Below are positions 23,756 to 36,522 of a stretch of DNA of 64,000 nucleotides, in pieces. The notes beneath the pieces were generated by a model. That model had not been told where the DNA came from, made no database searches, and was given only the letters and a program-made list of their open reading frames with translations. The stretch comes from Acanthornis magna (lineage: Eukaryota; Chordata; Aves; Passeriformes; Acanthizidae): positions 3,038,001 through 3,102,000 of the forward strand of contig JAWUZG010000159.1 in NCBI GenBank assembly GCA_036785705.1. Reading direction: 5' to 3'. A program made the translations under genes and the position numbers. The stretch's first letter is position 1. Each line of letters starts with the position of its first letter.

Positions 23756-26700
23756 CTGCAAGGCACGGAAAAAGCCCTTTAACTTCTCCATCAGGGTGAA
23801 AAAGGGACCTGTCTGCGTGGGTTTTATTGTGAACTGTACTCCTGAAGCCACACTTATTCTTGTATTGCTGTTGTGTAAAGAATTAATAACCCTGGGGGAC
23901 AAGAAGCCTGCAAATGTTTGTAAAAACAAGCACAACAGAAGTAATAGAAAACAGCACCGAGCGCTGGGGCACTGACATTAGGAACAGCAGAAGGTACGGA
24001 TGAAGGACTGGTGATGCCTGGTCCAGACACTGGCTCAAAGGAAACTCTGTTTGCCCTCGTATCTTGGCACTGGGTATCTTGTCCAAAATACTCACAGAGA
24101 CAGTGTGTGGATGTTTTTCATCCAGGTAGACAGGGAGCCAGGGACACTCTAATCCCATTAGTTTGTTATGTGGAGCCACTGGCCACAGTCCCTGCAGTGC
24201 TGAGCATCATTAAACTGCATTTTCTGGTGGCAGGGCTCGTCCATTTGTGCAATACCTGAGATGACGATGTGTTTGGGTCTGGACTTTGCCATAATAAAAA
24301 TGATCAATTAAAGGGTAAGCAGAGAAAGGCACTACAGCTTTTTTTCCTCTCCAAATTTGGAGGTATGTCAAACAATGGAAAACAAAACGCAGTAACTCTG
24401 AGGCATAAAAGCACTGTTGATTGAGTGCGTTTGTCAGTCTGGATTAAAAAGTAGATCTATCAGGCAATCAGGAGAAAGATTTGTTTCCTTTTGTAATATA
24501 CCTTTCCACTTCTGTATGGAACAGCAGGATTCTGGCAGAATCCTAGCAGGAAATAAAGAAATCTCAGTTAAAATGTAACACAATAAAAGGCAAGAAGAGA
24601 ATAAAGACTAAATAAAATAATTAAGTTAATTTCTTGTCCCAAATTTGCTCTACAGACAGCAAGGGCCGCATCACTCTTGTCCTTTATGTGACCTGTAAGG
24701 GGCTGGGAAGCAGCAAAGCTCTCCTCCAGAGTGAGGTGCCACAAGTGCAATGTGGATTTGGCACGTGGAGCCAAAGGCTGGGGGTTTTTTCTTCCTTGGG
24801 ATTGAAAATATTTATGTGGATATGTCCCAAACCCAGACACTGTTATCCCACAGGGACTATGTCATAGCTCAGGGAGAAGATGTGCAGAAGATGTTTCCCT
24901 TGGGGAATGCAGTCCAAGAGGAAAAAGTCTGGCTGTGGTGGCATCTCCCCATCACTGATACTCAGCCAAGAGGCACAGGAGAGCAGAAATTAAGTAATTC
25001 CTGGTGTCCAGCTCCATACTCACACCCAACTTCAGCTCCACGAGCTCCCTCTCCTATTAAACACATGGCTAAGAATGGAGAAGGTTCTATCCCTTTAGCA
25101 CCAGCCTGCATGACAGCATCTTCCAGGAATGCTGCAAAAGCCATTTATCCAATAAAGATTTAAGCAACCGAAATAACATGTTTTGGAAAGAAGGCTAGAG
25201 GGTCTGTTTTTATTCTCTTGTCCAAGTGAATTCCTTTTTTCAAACTGTTTTTGGCTGCTCCCTGGTCTCAGTGATCACAGATGTAATTCATCTCCAGACA
25301 GCCTGCAGCCCTTCAGATGCCATCAAGTGAATGAATTTGACCTATGCCTGATCCTTCCCTGGGGAATTTTGATGGGACTTTGACAGGAGAGCCCCTGGCA
25401 CAGAAGTGGGGAGATCCACTGGGATCTCCATGGGAGCACGGACGCCTGCCTTGCTCCTTCACATTTCTGAGCACCTGCTTTTGGCCACCCCCAGAAACTC
25501 ATCTCTCTGTCAGAGGGGCCTTTGGTTTGCCCTGGATGGAGCAGTCCCCCAGTGATTCTCCAGATTGCTCCCAGGGGCTGCAGGAGAAGCAACATCCTCC
25601 AGCCTTTCCTCCATCCATCAGCCCCAGGACAACAGGAACGAGCCAACATCACAGCTCCAGCCCATCTGCTCTCCCAGCGCCTGCATGGGATTAGCTGGAT
25701 TTTCAGGCTGCAAAAGCAGCTTCCCAAATGGCTCCAAACACAGGTTCATTCAGGCACATCGTAATTTTTGCAGAAACCTCCGTGCACTGGCGCTTCTCAG
25801 CTGCTCACCGCCGTGTGCAGCTCTTTAGGAACGGCAGGATCCGGATTCTTTCTGCAGCCAATTATAAGAATCTCACACATCTGCTTGTTAAATTTACCAA
25901 CACGTTAAATGAACGTGGTTTTCTCCTGGTAAACGATTTCTGCTTCTGCTGCTCAGGCAATGCTGTGCCAAATAATATGGACCTATAGTGACAAAAACAC
26001 ATATTGAGAGAAGTATCTGCTTCACCTCAGCAATTAAGTAATCTGTGATAATTCTGTAATATCACATGCAATCACTCTGCAATTAAAACTGTATTAAACA
26101 TGTGAAGTGCACTGGAGACGCTTATGGTCTGATTTGGAAGTCCCAGCTGGGTGACACACTGTGCTCTTCTGTGCTGCACAGATTAGGAGATCCCGACCTG
26201 AATTTGTCACCCTTAATCCGTATGTTTTCATTTTATCGTACAAGGGATCAAGCCGATTTAGGGTGGCAATCCTGCCCTCTTGGGTTCTCTCCCCTGGGAG
26301 GAATATGAAACACAGGACTGTGTTAACTTTCATCTCATACAGAGTGGAAGTGTCCTTTCCTCCTGGTGTCTTTTCCTGCTGTTTTTTTTCCTCCCTGAGC
26401 ACCTGCCTGTCAAAATGGTTGAGCTGTAAAACAAACTCTGAGCAAACTGCCTGCCAAAATGATTTTTTTTTTAATTGCTATGAGCTCTGAGGATGTGTTC
26501 TTCATCATCAAAAGCTTGACACATGGCTTTCTTTGGAGTAAGAAGGAGCAGGTCAGCCTGCTGGAGCTGAGCACTGCAGGGGAAGGGTTTGATTCAATGT
26601 GTGGTGGGGTGACTGTCCAGGATGGTGTTCATGAGGTTGGAGATTTCCTGCCTTTATTTTTCGAACTAAAAATAAACCAGACGCATCCCTCACTTCTAAT

Positions 26701-29700
26701 TAATTCAATAAGGTTCTGATAGGAGTAGAGCTGCTCCATGAGATTCTGGTATTTCCCGTATTCAAGCAAATGAAGTGCCAAACCTGAGGGCTGGGGAGCA
26801 GAGGTGGGACCCCAGCACGACGACCCCGATGTGCCAAGGAATGATTCTTCCACCAATGTATGCCCTCATTTCCTTTCTAAATCAAACTCTCACTTTAAAT
26901 GTGTATTAAACCCTGAATTATTACATCCTGTGTCTTTCTGTTTTGTCCTACAATAGCTCCATTCTGTTTGAACTGCATCCCAAGAAGAAGGGGAGAGGAA
27001 GGAGGAGTGGCAGAGGACGAGCCCTGGTTAGTTTTTCCTTCAGGAAGTCCTGCGGAGAGAAACATCAATTCTGAGTGACATCTTTTTCATTGTGCAGGAG
27101 ATTTAAACTGTGCCAGTCTTGATTCTCAGACTGAAGTGGATGTGGGAGCAATCCTGGAAGTTAAATTCTATTTGATCCCACTGGGTATTTTATTTTGCCT
27201 GGCGTGGATCCTGGGCTGGGGCTGGGAAATTGCCCTTCTCCAGAATTAGCATGTGCTTGGGACAAGGCACCCTGGGTAAGAAACCATGGTTTTTCTGGCT
27301 GGACTGAGCACAGCAGCGATGCTCAGGAGGGGTTTTCAGCCCCCATGGCTTTGTGGGGCCATGTGAGGCTCTCTGTGACTCAGAGATGGGGACAGCGATG
27401 GGTGAGAGCCACCGCCGCTGACTCACGGGCACCCCGGGGAGCTGCTGCCCTACAAAGCTGGGCTGGTGTTTTCTCCTCCCTTCATCTCCTCCAGCCCCTG
27501 TGGGAGAGCTGAGTCACAGCCCTGCAGCCCCGGGGCAGCCCTCGGCCAGGGCATTCCTCTGTCCTGTCCTCCTTCCTCTCCAGGAGAGGCAGAAAAGAGT
27601 TGCTGCTCCTCCTTGCAGCCACCTCGGCTGCTGCTAAGGCATCCAGAGAAGCTCAGATCCATCTTCCCTTGATGGTTTTGCTCAGACTATTTCAGCCAAT
27701 TTATTTCTTTTTTCTCTGCATTTCGAGAGGAGCTGAGCCACATCCAGACGTGGAACAGCACAGTGGAATTCCTGAGCAAAGGCAGGAGCTGTTTGGGGAT
27801 GCATTGACCCCTCTGAACACATCTCTCAGCCTTTTCTGTGTTTCAGACTCATCTCCAACACCCCAGCTTGTTCCAATAAGGTGTAGAACAGGTTACAGGA
27901 CTCAGGTCAGGGTAATGCTGATTTTAGGAGAAACAATCCTTGTGTATCCCAAGCTCCTGGGTTTTATACATTATTTAGTTGATGCCATTACCAGAGAACC
28001 TCTCACAAAGTGCTGTTTGATATGAGAGGTGGTGAAAGCTGGGCCAAGCGCAGACACGGCCTGGTTAAACCTCGAGGTGCTGTTTATATGAACATGATGT
28101 TCTACCTGACAGGCTGTTGGCAATATTTATATCAGCAGGCCCCAAAGCAGGCATTGCAGGAGCTGCCAGGGTAGGTATGAGCCCAGTAAAATTAAAACTG
28201 CTTGTGCTGGTATTTGGGTCATAGGCTGTGGGATAAAGGATTTCCATAAAAGTCGATGACAATCAGCAGGGGTTGAGGACCACCAGGAGTACTCAGGAGA
28301 GCAAAAAAGAAACTGGGAGTAACAATGAGCCTGGGAAGTCTTCAGCTCCTTTAGACACCACTGAACCCACACAGCATTTGCTGGATACAATCCCCCCTCT
28401 GCTCTTGAATGTATTATTGAAAACACCCCTGAGTTCTTCTTTATTAGTGAAAGTGAGACAGCACAGTGAATGGAAAAACCTTTTGGGCTGCAAAATCAAC
28501 ACATTTCACTCAGACTATACTCTCCAGTCCTGATTTTAATGGCTTCCCATGACAGATTTGAAAATAGATGTGGGTTTCTGCCCCACCTCATGCTAGTGGT
28601 TAAATCATCCCCTGGCACCAGCTTCATCCATAAGGAGCAAGGCAGAAAATACAGATTAAAGCTGGCCCAAGAACTGGCTCCAGCAAGCCTGGATCAATGC
28701 TATCCCAGTGCAAACTGGGGTCTCTTCCCAAGGTTCCTTCTAAGGCAATTATTCTTTTGGAAATTAGAGAAGAGGTTGCTTGATTCCATTTAAACTCCAT
28801 TCATGCCATTTCCCCTGGGGATGTCTGGATGTTTGGAGGAGAAGGAAAAAGAAAGGAATAAAATTTTCCCTTTGAAAAGTACATAAGGGATCCCATCTTA
28901 TCCTCACCAGGTTCAAGGCTCTTTCTATTTGGTGAGATCAGGTGCAACCCGAACTCCCTTCCTCTGCAGCCTTTTCTTCTTTCCCCTCCAGTTCTGAGTT
29001 TCACAAGTCCTTTGTTCCTCCCAGAACAGCTCCTGCTCATCAAAGGGACCCTGGAGCTGTGTTCACTGCATGCTTCCACAGTGACTGAAGCCTTGGCCAG
29101 ACTGCGTGTTTAAAATCACATTAGTTCACTTTTTAAACACTCACATTGTCACAGCTTAACACCTGGAAAATCTGCTTTCAGGGCATGGCAAATCGGGGAG
29201 TTTTCTGCAGAAATACAGCCACAGAAGCCTGAATCCCAGCAGGAATGCTGTGCCAGCAAAGGAACACCTCTTGGGAGAGGGGAAAAAAGAGTTTCCCTGC
29301 CCCAAGAGGTGCAGCCACCCCTGCTTTTTGCCCCTCGGAGGGTGTTCATAGAGGCTCTGATTCTGCTCTCTTTATCTCATTGGCAGGCCGCAAAGTAAAC
29401 CTACGAGTACAAACATCACTGGGAAATAAATACAAGTGTTAAATAGGCAATTTATCCTCCCAAATTTCAGTGACACTTCAGCTGTTAAACTGAGCTTCCA
29501 CTCCAGCTTAATGCCACAGGGGTTTTGCTGAACTCCACTTGGAGCTGCTCAGACTTTTTATTAGAGATACAAACTGCCATGAATTTTGTTCCTTTCTTGA
29601 AAAGAAATGATTCATGAGCAAATAAATCTGCTTTCCTTAGAATATAGGAATTATGAAATACAACTGCTTAAGGAGTTTTAGACTGGTGCTCTTCTGTGTA

Positions 29701-29849
29701 TTGTGGCTGCAAAGTATGAGCTATTTGCTATTCCTGTCTCTAGGCTGGTTATACTAAATCTCATGGCAATATTCTCCTCCTGAAATGACTAACTCAGATG
29801 TAGGCATTGGTGAGGAGAAATGAATGGGCTCTTCAAAGTGTTTGTTCAG

Positions 29850-30180
29850 AGGCAAATTATTAATGCACAAATTAATGAAACACATGGATACATCATTAAT
29901 TCTTGGCCTTTGTCTTGTATTACTTGACAAAATGCAGAGGCCCCAAAATCATAATTTAAAAATTCACAGACGCTCACTAAAAAATGTGGCTTGACTTCAT
30001 CTGCTAAAAAGCATTTTACTGAGGCATCACCCATCCAGCTGTGGGAGACTGAAGGATATTCTTTTAATTGGTTAAACCCCTAAGTGCTTTATAATTGCTT
30101 TCGCTAAGCAGCTTCTGTAGCAGAGCAAATGCTACCTGGAACTGATTACATTTTAATAGGCTTAGCCAATGCGCACCCCG
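29850..30180. other. AT-rich non-coding block with repeated TAAT cores (candidate element)
   Basis: It contains ATTATTAATGC, AAATTAATGAAA, CATTAATTC, TTTTAATTGG and ATTTTAATAGG within about 330 bp in NTSR1 intron 2, with no open frame or known repeat. Such clusters are common in conserved enhancers bound by homeodomain proteins, but conservation cannot be tested here. Confidence 0.2.
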
Positions 30181-30455
30181 GGACGAGCAAAGCCTCCCGT
30201 TGATGTCCATCAATTTGTCTCAATGTCGTTACCAGGGCTCAGCTGTGCCGTTCAATAACTCCTGCCTCCCTTCCTTCCGCGTGGGAGCAGATCTGACAGG
30301 CAGCCAGGAGGGGCTGAGGGCTGCCTGGAGGAGAAGGGGCTGCAGGCAGCTGTGGTGGAGGGGATATCAGCCCATGGCACAAAACTGTCCCCTTTTGAGA
30401 AGACATTTTGGCTGAAGAGAGATTTCCTCCTGAGCCAAGATCAACTACACCCTGA

Positions 30456-30866
30456 TTTTTGAGCAGCTGAGAGAACTGGGGTTGCTCATCCTGGAGAAGA
30501 GAAAGCTCCAGGAAGAACTCATTGCAGCCTTCCAGTGCCTAAAGGAGCTCCAAGAAGGCTGGCGAGGGACTTTGGACAAGGGCGTGGAGTTACAGGACAA
30601 GGAGGAGTGGTTTTAAACTGAAAAAAGGGAGGGTTAGACTGGATATTAAGAGGAAATTCTTCCCTGTGAGGGTGGGCAGGCCCTGGCACAGGTGCCCAGA
30701 GAAGCTGTGGCTGCCCCTGGATCCCTGGAAGTGTCCAAGGCCAGGCTGGACAGGGCTTGGATCACCCTGGGACAGTGGAAGGTGTCCCTGCCTATGGCAG
30801 AGGGTCAGAACAAGATGAATTTAAGGTCCCTTCACACCCAAATCATTCTGTGTTTCTATGATTGTT
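30456..30866 (+). repeat. CR1 LINE 3' fragment, longest copy in the window
   Basis: About 410 bp of sense CR1: GAGAACTGGGGTTGCTCATC, CCTGGAGAAGAGAAAGCTCC, TAGACTGGATATTAAGAGG, GGCCCTGGCACAGGTGCCC, GACAGTGGAAGGTGTCCCTG and the tail AAGGTCCCTTCACACCCAAA. It serves as the uninverted reference for the split copy near 15 kb. It is in intron 2, antisense to NTSR1. Confidence 0.96.
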
Positions 30867-32927
30867 CTGTTGGGTGTGTGTACATGGGAGTGTTTAAGAA
30901 TTACTTAGAATTTGATCAAGTGACTGGCATATCAGGCTGTGCAATCAGAGAATATTCACACTTCTGTGACGCATCACACAGCTCTGGGAGACCCAGCATT
31001 CCAGGGCTCCAATATAGCCAAGGAACAGCAACACAAATTGGAGGAGGTTTCGTGGAAGGAATTGGATGGATGAAGGAGGGTATGAAATCTCTCAGTGGAA
31101 GGTATTTTTAACAACAGAACTGGTTGCCCTGTTATCCTCACAGAAAAGCTGGGAAGCTGCCAGTGCCTGGAGCTCTCCGAATCTGGATCCTCACACCTGG
31201 AGAGCGCTGACAGCAGAGAGGGAATTACAATCAGGAATCTCCTGCTCACTGATTTAATGAGGTGGCTCCCAGGCAACAGCCCCGACACGTTCCCTGATCC
31301 TGATCACCCTCATTATTTTGTACACGACCGAAGTCAGACAGAGCCAAGAAAATACAGAAATGCTACCAAAAAAGAGGAAAACGGTGCCGTGAATGTTTTG
31401 AATGAAGCTGTTTAGCCTGGCCACTTTTAGCTCTTATTACAATGTAAACAAATACTTAATCTCAGTACATTTGGAAGAAGGAAGTTTTTTGCTGCTCTGA
31501 TCTTACCCAACAGCTCTGCACACCATGAACCACAAAAAATTCTTTTCTAAGCACTAGTTTTACAAGTTCTGAAACATTTCACCCTTAAACATAAATCAGC
31601 CTTCTCTGAACTTCGGGCCAAAGTTCGCTTTTGGAAAAGGAAAATATTTGGACCCCCATGAAGCTCTGATACTGTGCCAACAATTTGATAAGGGGGACAA
31701 GTGTCATTTTACTCTTCCACAAATGAGCCCAGACTCCGTTCATGATTTTGGCTGTCATGGATGCCAGGATAAATCACGTGCATCCTTGTGTATTTTCTGC
31801 CACTTTTCAGACGGCTCAGGGACCTGGGTTATTAAAATATAAGTCACAAGGAACAGATGACAAAAGTGGACGTGAATCAAGCACCTCCAGTAATCAAGTG
31901 TATCTGAAAAACTGAAATGCAGCAGGATTTTACTCCCCTTTGCTAGGTAAAGAGAGCATTTCTGCATGGTGGAATGGATCACAGACAAAAGAGAGGGAGG
32001 ATTTTTTTTATTTGCAGGATCTTCCTCAGCACAGAAATGCAAAAAGCAGCTGTCCTCTCGTTGCCTTCCCAGCAGGGAGGGGAGCTCAGTCCTGCTGCTG
32101 GGATGGCCCTGAGGAGATGCCTGGAATATCTGGGCATCACTGCCTGGGGGGCCCCATGGTGCCATGTCTGACCCACTTTTGAACCATTTCAGGCCCTGGA
32201 CTGAAACCCTCGCTTTTGCTAAGTATTCTTAGCTTTTGCAGTACACAACAAAACCCAAAATTTGCCTGGAGAAGAAAAAGGGGAAGCAGAAGGAGATGAA
32301 AAGAAAATTATGCTTATTGCTCAGAAAGAGGAGGGCTCTTTTTCAGTGCCTTAGAGGAGATGTGGACTTGTGGGTGAGGGGTGCACTTCCTGCGGTGCTG
32401 AGGGATGCCAGGCGAAAATTTAGGTTTCTCTCTAATTATTTATGAAGAGCTCTCCCTCCTTGATGATCAAAGAGGATACAATACTAAAAGGAGAGAGAGA
32501 GGTGTGAGGTGGTGCAGCACAAGTGAGAAAAGGCAGCTTCTCACTTAATGGCAGCGGGCAGAAGTGTTAAAAAACAGAAAAGGATAGCAGGGAGCCGTGG
32601 GGAACAAGGCTCCCTCCTCATCCACCCTCAGATAACAGCTCATTGGGGCGCAGAGACAGTAAACAAACACTGTCCAACAAGATAATTGTGGGGAATTCAA
32701 TGTCCCCTGGGTTTTTCTTTGCTTTTTCTCAGTAGGTGTTCCCCAGAGCGGTGCTGGAAGATGCGATGCATGCAGTGGCTCACCTATGGCAGGGGCAAGG
32801 AGTGCTGCATGGGATGCATCGCTCGGGAAAAACAGCTGGAAAAATGTCCTAGAGCTTCCTGGTGCCTTCTCTGGGGATTTATCTCCTTGTTGGAAACACG
32901 GGCTCAGCCAAAGCACTTCAGGTACCA

Positions 32928-33066
32928 TGGTGCCCGTCCCTGGAAGTGTTGGGGGCCAGGCTGGATGGGGCTCTGAGCAATCTGGGATAGTGCAAGGTGT
33001 CCCTGCCCATGGCAGGGGTTTGGAACTAGGTGAACTTTAAGGCCCCTTCCAACCCAAACCAGTCCA
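32928..33066 (+). repeat. CR1 LINE 3' fragment
   Basis: It contains GGCCAGGCTGGATGGGGCTC, AAGGTGTCCCTGCCCATGGC and AAGGCCCCTTCCAACCCAAA, the sense CR1 3' tail. 5'-truncated; in NTSR1 intron 2. Confidence 0.94.
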
Positions 33067-33501
33067 AGACCACCAGTCAGAAATCTTTCTGCTGACAAAC
33101 TCTCCCCATCTAATGTTTAAAACCACTGTGAGCATACTCTGTTAGCTATTTCGGGCATTATTTTTGAACAGCATTTGCTTTATCCTCTGAAAGTTTAAGC
33201 TACCAGATTCTTTGGTCTTTTCCTCAGCTTACTTAATCAAGACATCCAGTATTTTGCAGTACAGCTCAATTCCTGAGTGCAGGATCTTTTATTTAAGCTC
33301 TGTCTGCAGAAAAAGGGAAGCAGTGAAACAATACGTGCAAGGCTTACATTGCTGCTGACTAAATCACTAAAAATGCTGGGTTGGTTTTGCTTCTTTAGAG
33401 TGAGCAGGTCTGCTCTTTAGCTTTGCAAACCAGCGAGCCAAGACAAAAGAGGAAGCTGTTTTGGGTGAAAGTGTTCACCAATTTCAATCTATTGGGGGGA
33501 A

Positions 33502-33919
33502 TGATGGCTTAGGATTTCTTCTGCTATATTTTTCATGTATATGTAATTTAGTGTATAACTAGACTCCATACAGGGTGCTAAATCGTCTGCTCTCAGCATT
33601 TTTGGACAAAACAATTCCTCTAAAGCTTGGAATCCAAGGACACCCAAGATATGTAAACAACAGTGAATTGGGGGGATCAAACTTGGAGTAATGACATCAT
33701 CACCTGAAGGTGTAATTGGAGGATTAAAGCTCAATATGTAAATGGACAGAACTTACAAAGTATGAAAAACTCGTGACCCGTTGTCCATTTTGGGTGTAGC
33801 TCCTTGAATGGGCTTTGTCTGCCCAAAAAGCACCTTGAAGGCCCTTCAATAAATTTAACTGCTTTTTATCCTCTTAACTTTGTCTAGCCTCTGTTTCAGG
33901 TAATCCCACCGAGGCATCA
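33502..33919 (+). mobile_element. Solo LTR-like element, copy A
   Basis: 418 bp with TG...CA ends (TGATGGC at the left, GGCATCA at the right) and a 6-of-7 terminal inverted repeat. Similarity to 49990-50411 runs along the full length, including shared blocks such as AAACAACAGTG, CATTTTGGGTG and CTAACTTTGTC. A CAATAAATTT signal lies near the right end, giving the plus orientation. No flanking target duplication is evident (GGAA against GTCG), as expected for an old copy. There is no internal retroviral gene next to it. It lies 56 bp 3' of NTSR1 exon 2. The family name is not known to me; an endogenous retrovirus LTR is inferred. Confidence 0.7.
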
Positions 33920-33975
33920 GTCGAAACCATATTTATTTAGCCAGCAGTCCCAGCCCGAAGGAAGGCGATACTCAC

Positions 33976-34177
33976 GCAGGACCCTCACGCCGTGCTTCAG
34001 GGCTTGCACCCTGCTGGGCTCCATGGACATGCTGAGCATGGTCTGCTGCCCGCCGATGGTGCACACCTGGTTCTCCTGCGCCGCCTGCCTGAACATCACC
34101 AGCAGCTGGTTGGCGATGATGGTGTTGAGCACCGAAATGACGACCATGGGGAACACGAAGGAGATGAAGGTGTTGAC
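33976..34177 (-). CDS. NTSR1: NTSR1 coding exon 2: TM5 and third intracellular loop
   Basis: This exon is 202 bp: 67 full codons plus the first base of a split Arg codon. It starts in phase 0 after a pyrimidine-rich acceptor ending CCCCACAG and stops before the donor GTGAGTATC. The peptide opens VNTFISFVFPMVVISVLN, which is TM5 of the neurotensin receptor family, and continues with a hydrophobic run to about residue 29. The following residues, from RQAAQENQVCTIGG to about residue 58, are the third intracellular loop, which in the family contacts the G protein. The exon ends with QALKHGVRVL at the base of TM6. From memory of human NTSR1 the match is close, with substitutions concentrated in the loop. 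The exon is cleanly open, with no frameshift. A longer open frame continues into both introns, but the splice sites and family alignment set these limits. Confidence 0.95.
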
Positions 34178-36475
34178 CTGTGGGGAGAGATGGGGCGCGG
34201 TCAGGGATGGGATCAGCAGGGGAGGAGGTTGGGTTTTGTTTCTCAAGGCAGCAGAGGAACAGCCTGCAGTGGAATTCTTTCCCTTCTTCTTACTCAGCTG
34301 GTTTTGGCTTTTGAAGGTTTATTGCGCAGAGGGAGAACTCAAATGCTGCTGACGCATGTTCATTCATGTGGGTCAGCACCCAAAAAAGGCGAATTCATTC
34401 TTATCTAATTACACTCTCTTCCTCTTTTCAGCGCAGTTCATTGCCAGAAATGTCTCGACTGAAACATGCCATTGATCTTTTCATTCACAACCAGCAGGAT
34501 GCCGCTTAGCTTTCATCATGCATAGCGTGACTTCTAAATAACACTATGTTATTGTCTTTTTCCTGCATTATGAGCACTCCTTGGGATCTTTTTAACTCTC
34601 TTTTTTTGTTTTCTGTCCTTTCTGTGTATATTTAATGGCAGCGTTTTGTTATCTCATAACTAAGTTAAATAAACTTTGTTCCCTAAAGGATTAAAATTGA
34701 TCAGAATAAACAAGTGGAAGTCGTAATGTTTTTAGTACAAATTATTTGATTACTACGGTTTTGATAAAATTAAATGGAGGATCAAATTAAGCAGTGATTG
34801 AATCAAGCAGAAGTCACTGTTCATATCAAATGCAGGAAAGCTTTCTGAGGGCCTTTTGGGCTGTTTGGAAACCTCAGTGGAACTAGGGGAACAGGAAATC
34901 GAGGCACGTGTAGGATTTGCCTACAAGGCTGCCATAGTGGGATGGGAAGTGTTGTGCCAAGCCCAGGAGCTTGTCCTCCCTGCTGGATGTCACAGGAGGA
35001 GACTCAGCACATCACCCAGAAGAGCGTGGGACAAATTGAACGCCCCTCAAGTTTTCAGGGTTTCAAAATATTGACAAGAATTAAACCGCGCTGCAAATCG
35101 CTGGGAAAGCAATTGTATTAGAAGTGATAAAATGACAAAAAGATGAAACTACAAAACTCAAGGGGGAATTTGCTCGGTGGGAGGGCTCCAAGGCAGGCTG
35201 ACTTCTTCCCCAGCCAGCCACGGATCTTTCACTGTACAACACAGAACAGCCCTTCACTCCAAGCCAATGCCAATCCCTCTGCAGATTGCAAAACCTCATC
35301 CGGAGACAGGTTCTGTCTCATCCAGAGACAGGTTCTCCATCCGCTGGGATGAAGACATCCCTTCTGGACCATCACCACGGTGGACAAGGTTTGCTGCACA
35401 CCCTGAGTCTGGTGCAGATTTGTCACCTCTCTGCTCTGGAGGGATCCAGAAATGCTGGAGGTGAATGGAAATCGCCCAAGGTGCTGCAGGGGATCCGCAA
35501 AAGAAACCAGCGGCACACAAACACATGGCAGCAGGCGCACATCAGAAGAATTTCACTTCTTTTATCCACAAATCTGAAGCTGCCAGTCCTCTCTGGGCGA
35601 GGACAGGCGGTGCTGTTGGTGCCCAAGCTCCCTTTAGATGGACCAAGTCCCTGTGGAGCTTTGTGCTGAGGAGCTCCGTGTGTTAGGCAGAAGCACCAGC
35701 TGGGTTTTGTCTCTCGCCCACATGGTGAGAACATCCTCTCCTGTTTGTGCTGGCAGTAATAACAAAGCTCCTCTGAATTGGGACTGAGCGAATTCCTAGA
35801 TACATCCCACCACCACAAGCTGCTAATGGCCTCCTTTGTGAAGTATAAAGCAGTTCTCTACACCTCTAAAAGATCTCACAGCCTCCTGCATATAAGGGTT
35901 ATCTTTTGGAGTTGCCTCCACAGGCTCAGACAGCTCATTAAGCAGCAAAGACCAACTATTTAACCTTCAGGATGCAGCCAGGCTGAGCTGGTACACACAG
36001 GGGCGAAATGGTTGCTCAGATTTACCAAGTCAGACTAAGAAATGAACCCTGTAGCTCCTCACTCCAGTTTCTGTGGTTTTAGCTGTCAAATGCCCTTCTT
36101 TCCCTCTGCTGAGCAACGTTAGCACATCAGCAAAATGCAGCACTTAACTCTGGAAACGTTTCACTCTGTCACCTGAGATTCAGGAGTTACTGGTTTTCAT
36201 TCTAAAATTTTGCCCTAGCTGTAAATTAGACTTTCTTGATATAATTTTGCAGAACTCAAAAAGTCTGCTCTTTTCTGAGCTTTCTTAAAAGCCTTGATTC
36301 ATTCCATTACTGCATTGTGAAATCTTTAATAGAGCTTGGGAAATTGGCTGGAATAGCATTGACTTTCCCTTTTAGGAATTGTTATGGTAAAAGTGGGAAT
36401 ATTGCAAACTTTCTATCAAAGCCTATATTTAAAGATTTTTTTTCCTGCCTTGATTTACAGCAAAACTCTCATATA

Positions 36476-36479
<4 letters not shown>

Positions 36480-36519
<40 letters not shown>
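36480..36519 (+). repeat. Poly(A) tract, 40 bases
   Basis: Forty uninterrupted A on the plus strand (poly-U in an NTSR1 pre-mRNA). No recognisable retrocopy body was seen upstream. The length may be affected by sequencing slippage. Confidence 0.95.

Positions 36520-36522
<3 letters not shown>

Larger units (their letters stand above)
23756..33975 (-). other. NTSR1: NTSR1 intron 2
   Basis: 10,220 bp, phase 1, with donor GTGAGTATC and acceptor CCTTGCAG. It contains two plus-strand CR1 fragments (30456-30866 and 32928-33066), an A/C-rich low-complexity tract near 23491-23525, an LTR-like element at 33502-33919 directly next to exon 2, and an AT-rich stretch with repeated TAAT cores near 29850-30180. 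No additional exon with NTSR1 similarity or other protein-family signal was seen. Confidence 0.88.

Noticed and set aside
33498..33923. Target-site duplication around LTR copy A
   Set aside because: The flanks GGAA and GTCG do not match; only copy B shows a convincing duplication.
23665..34177. Assignment to NTSR2 rather than NTSR1
   Set aside because: ICL3 length and wording, and the C-terminal TRETTY-type ending, fit NTSR1.
33917..34246. Extension of the exon 2 frame upstream to a Met and downstream past the donor
   Set aside because: The family alignment begins at VNTF directly after a CAG acceptor and ends at a GTGAGT donor, so the extra residues are intronic.
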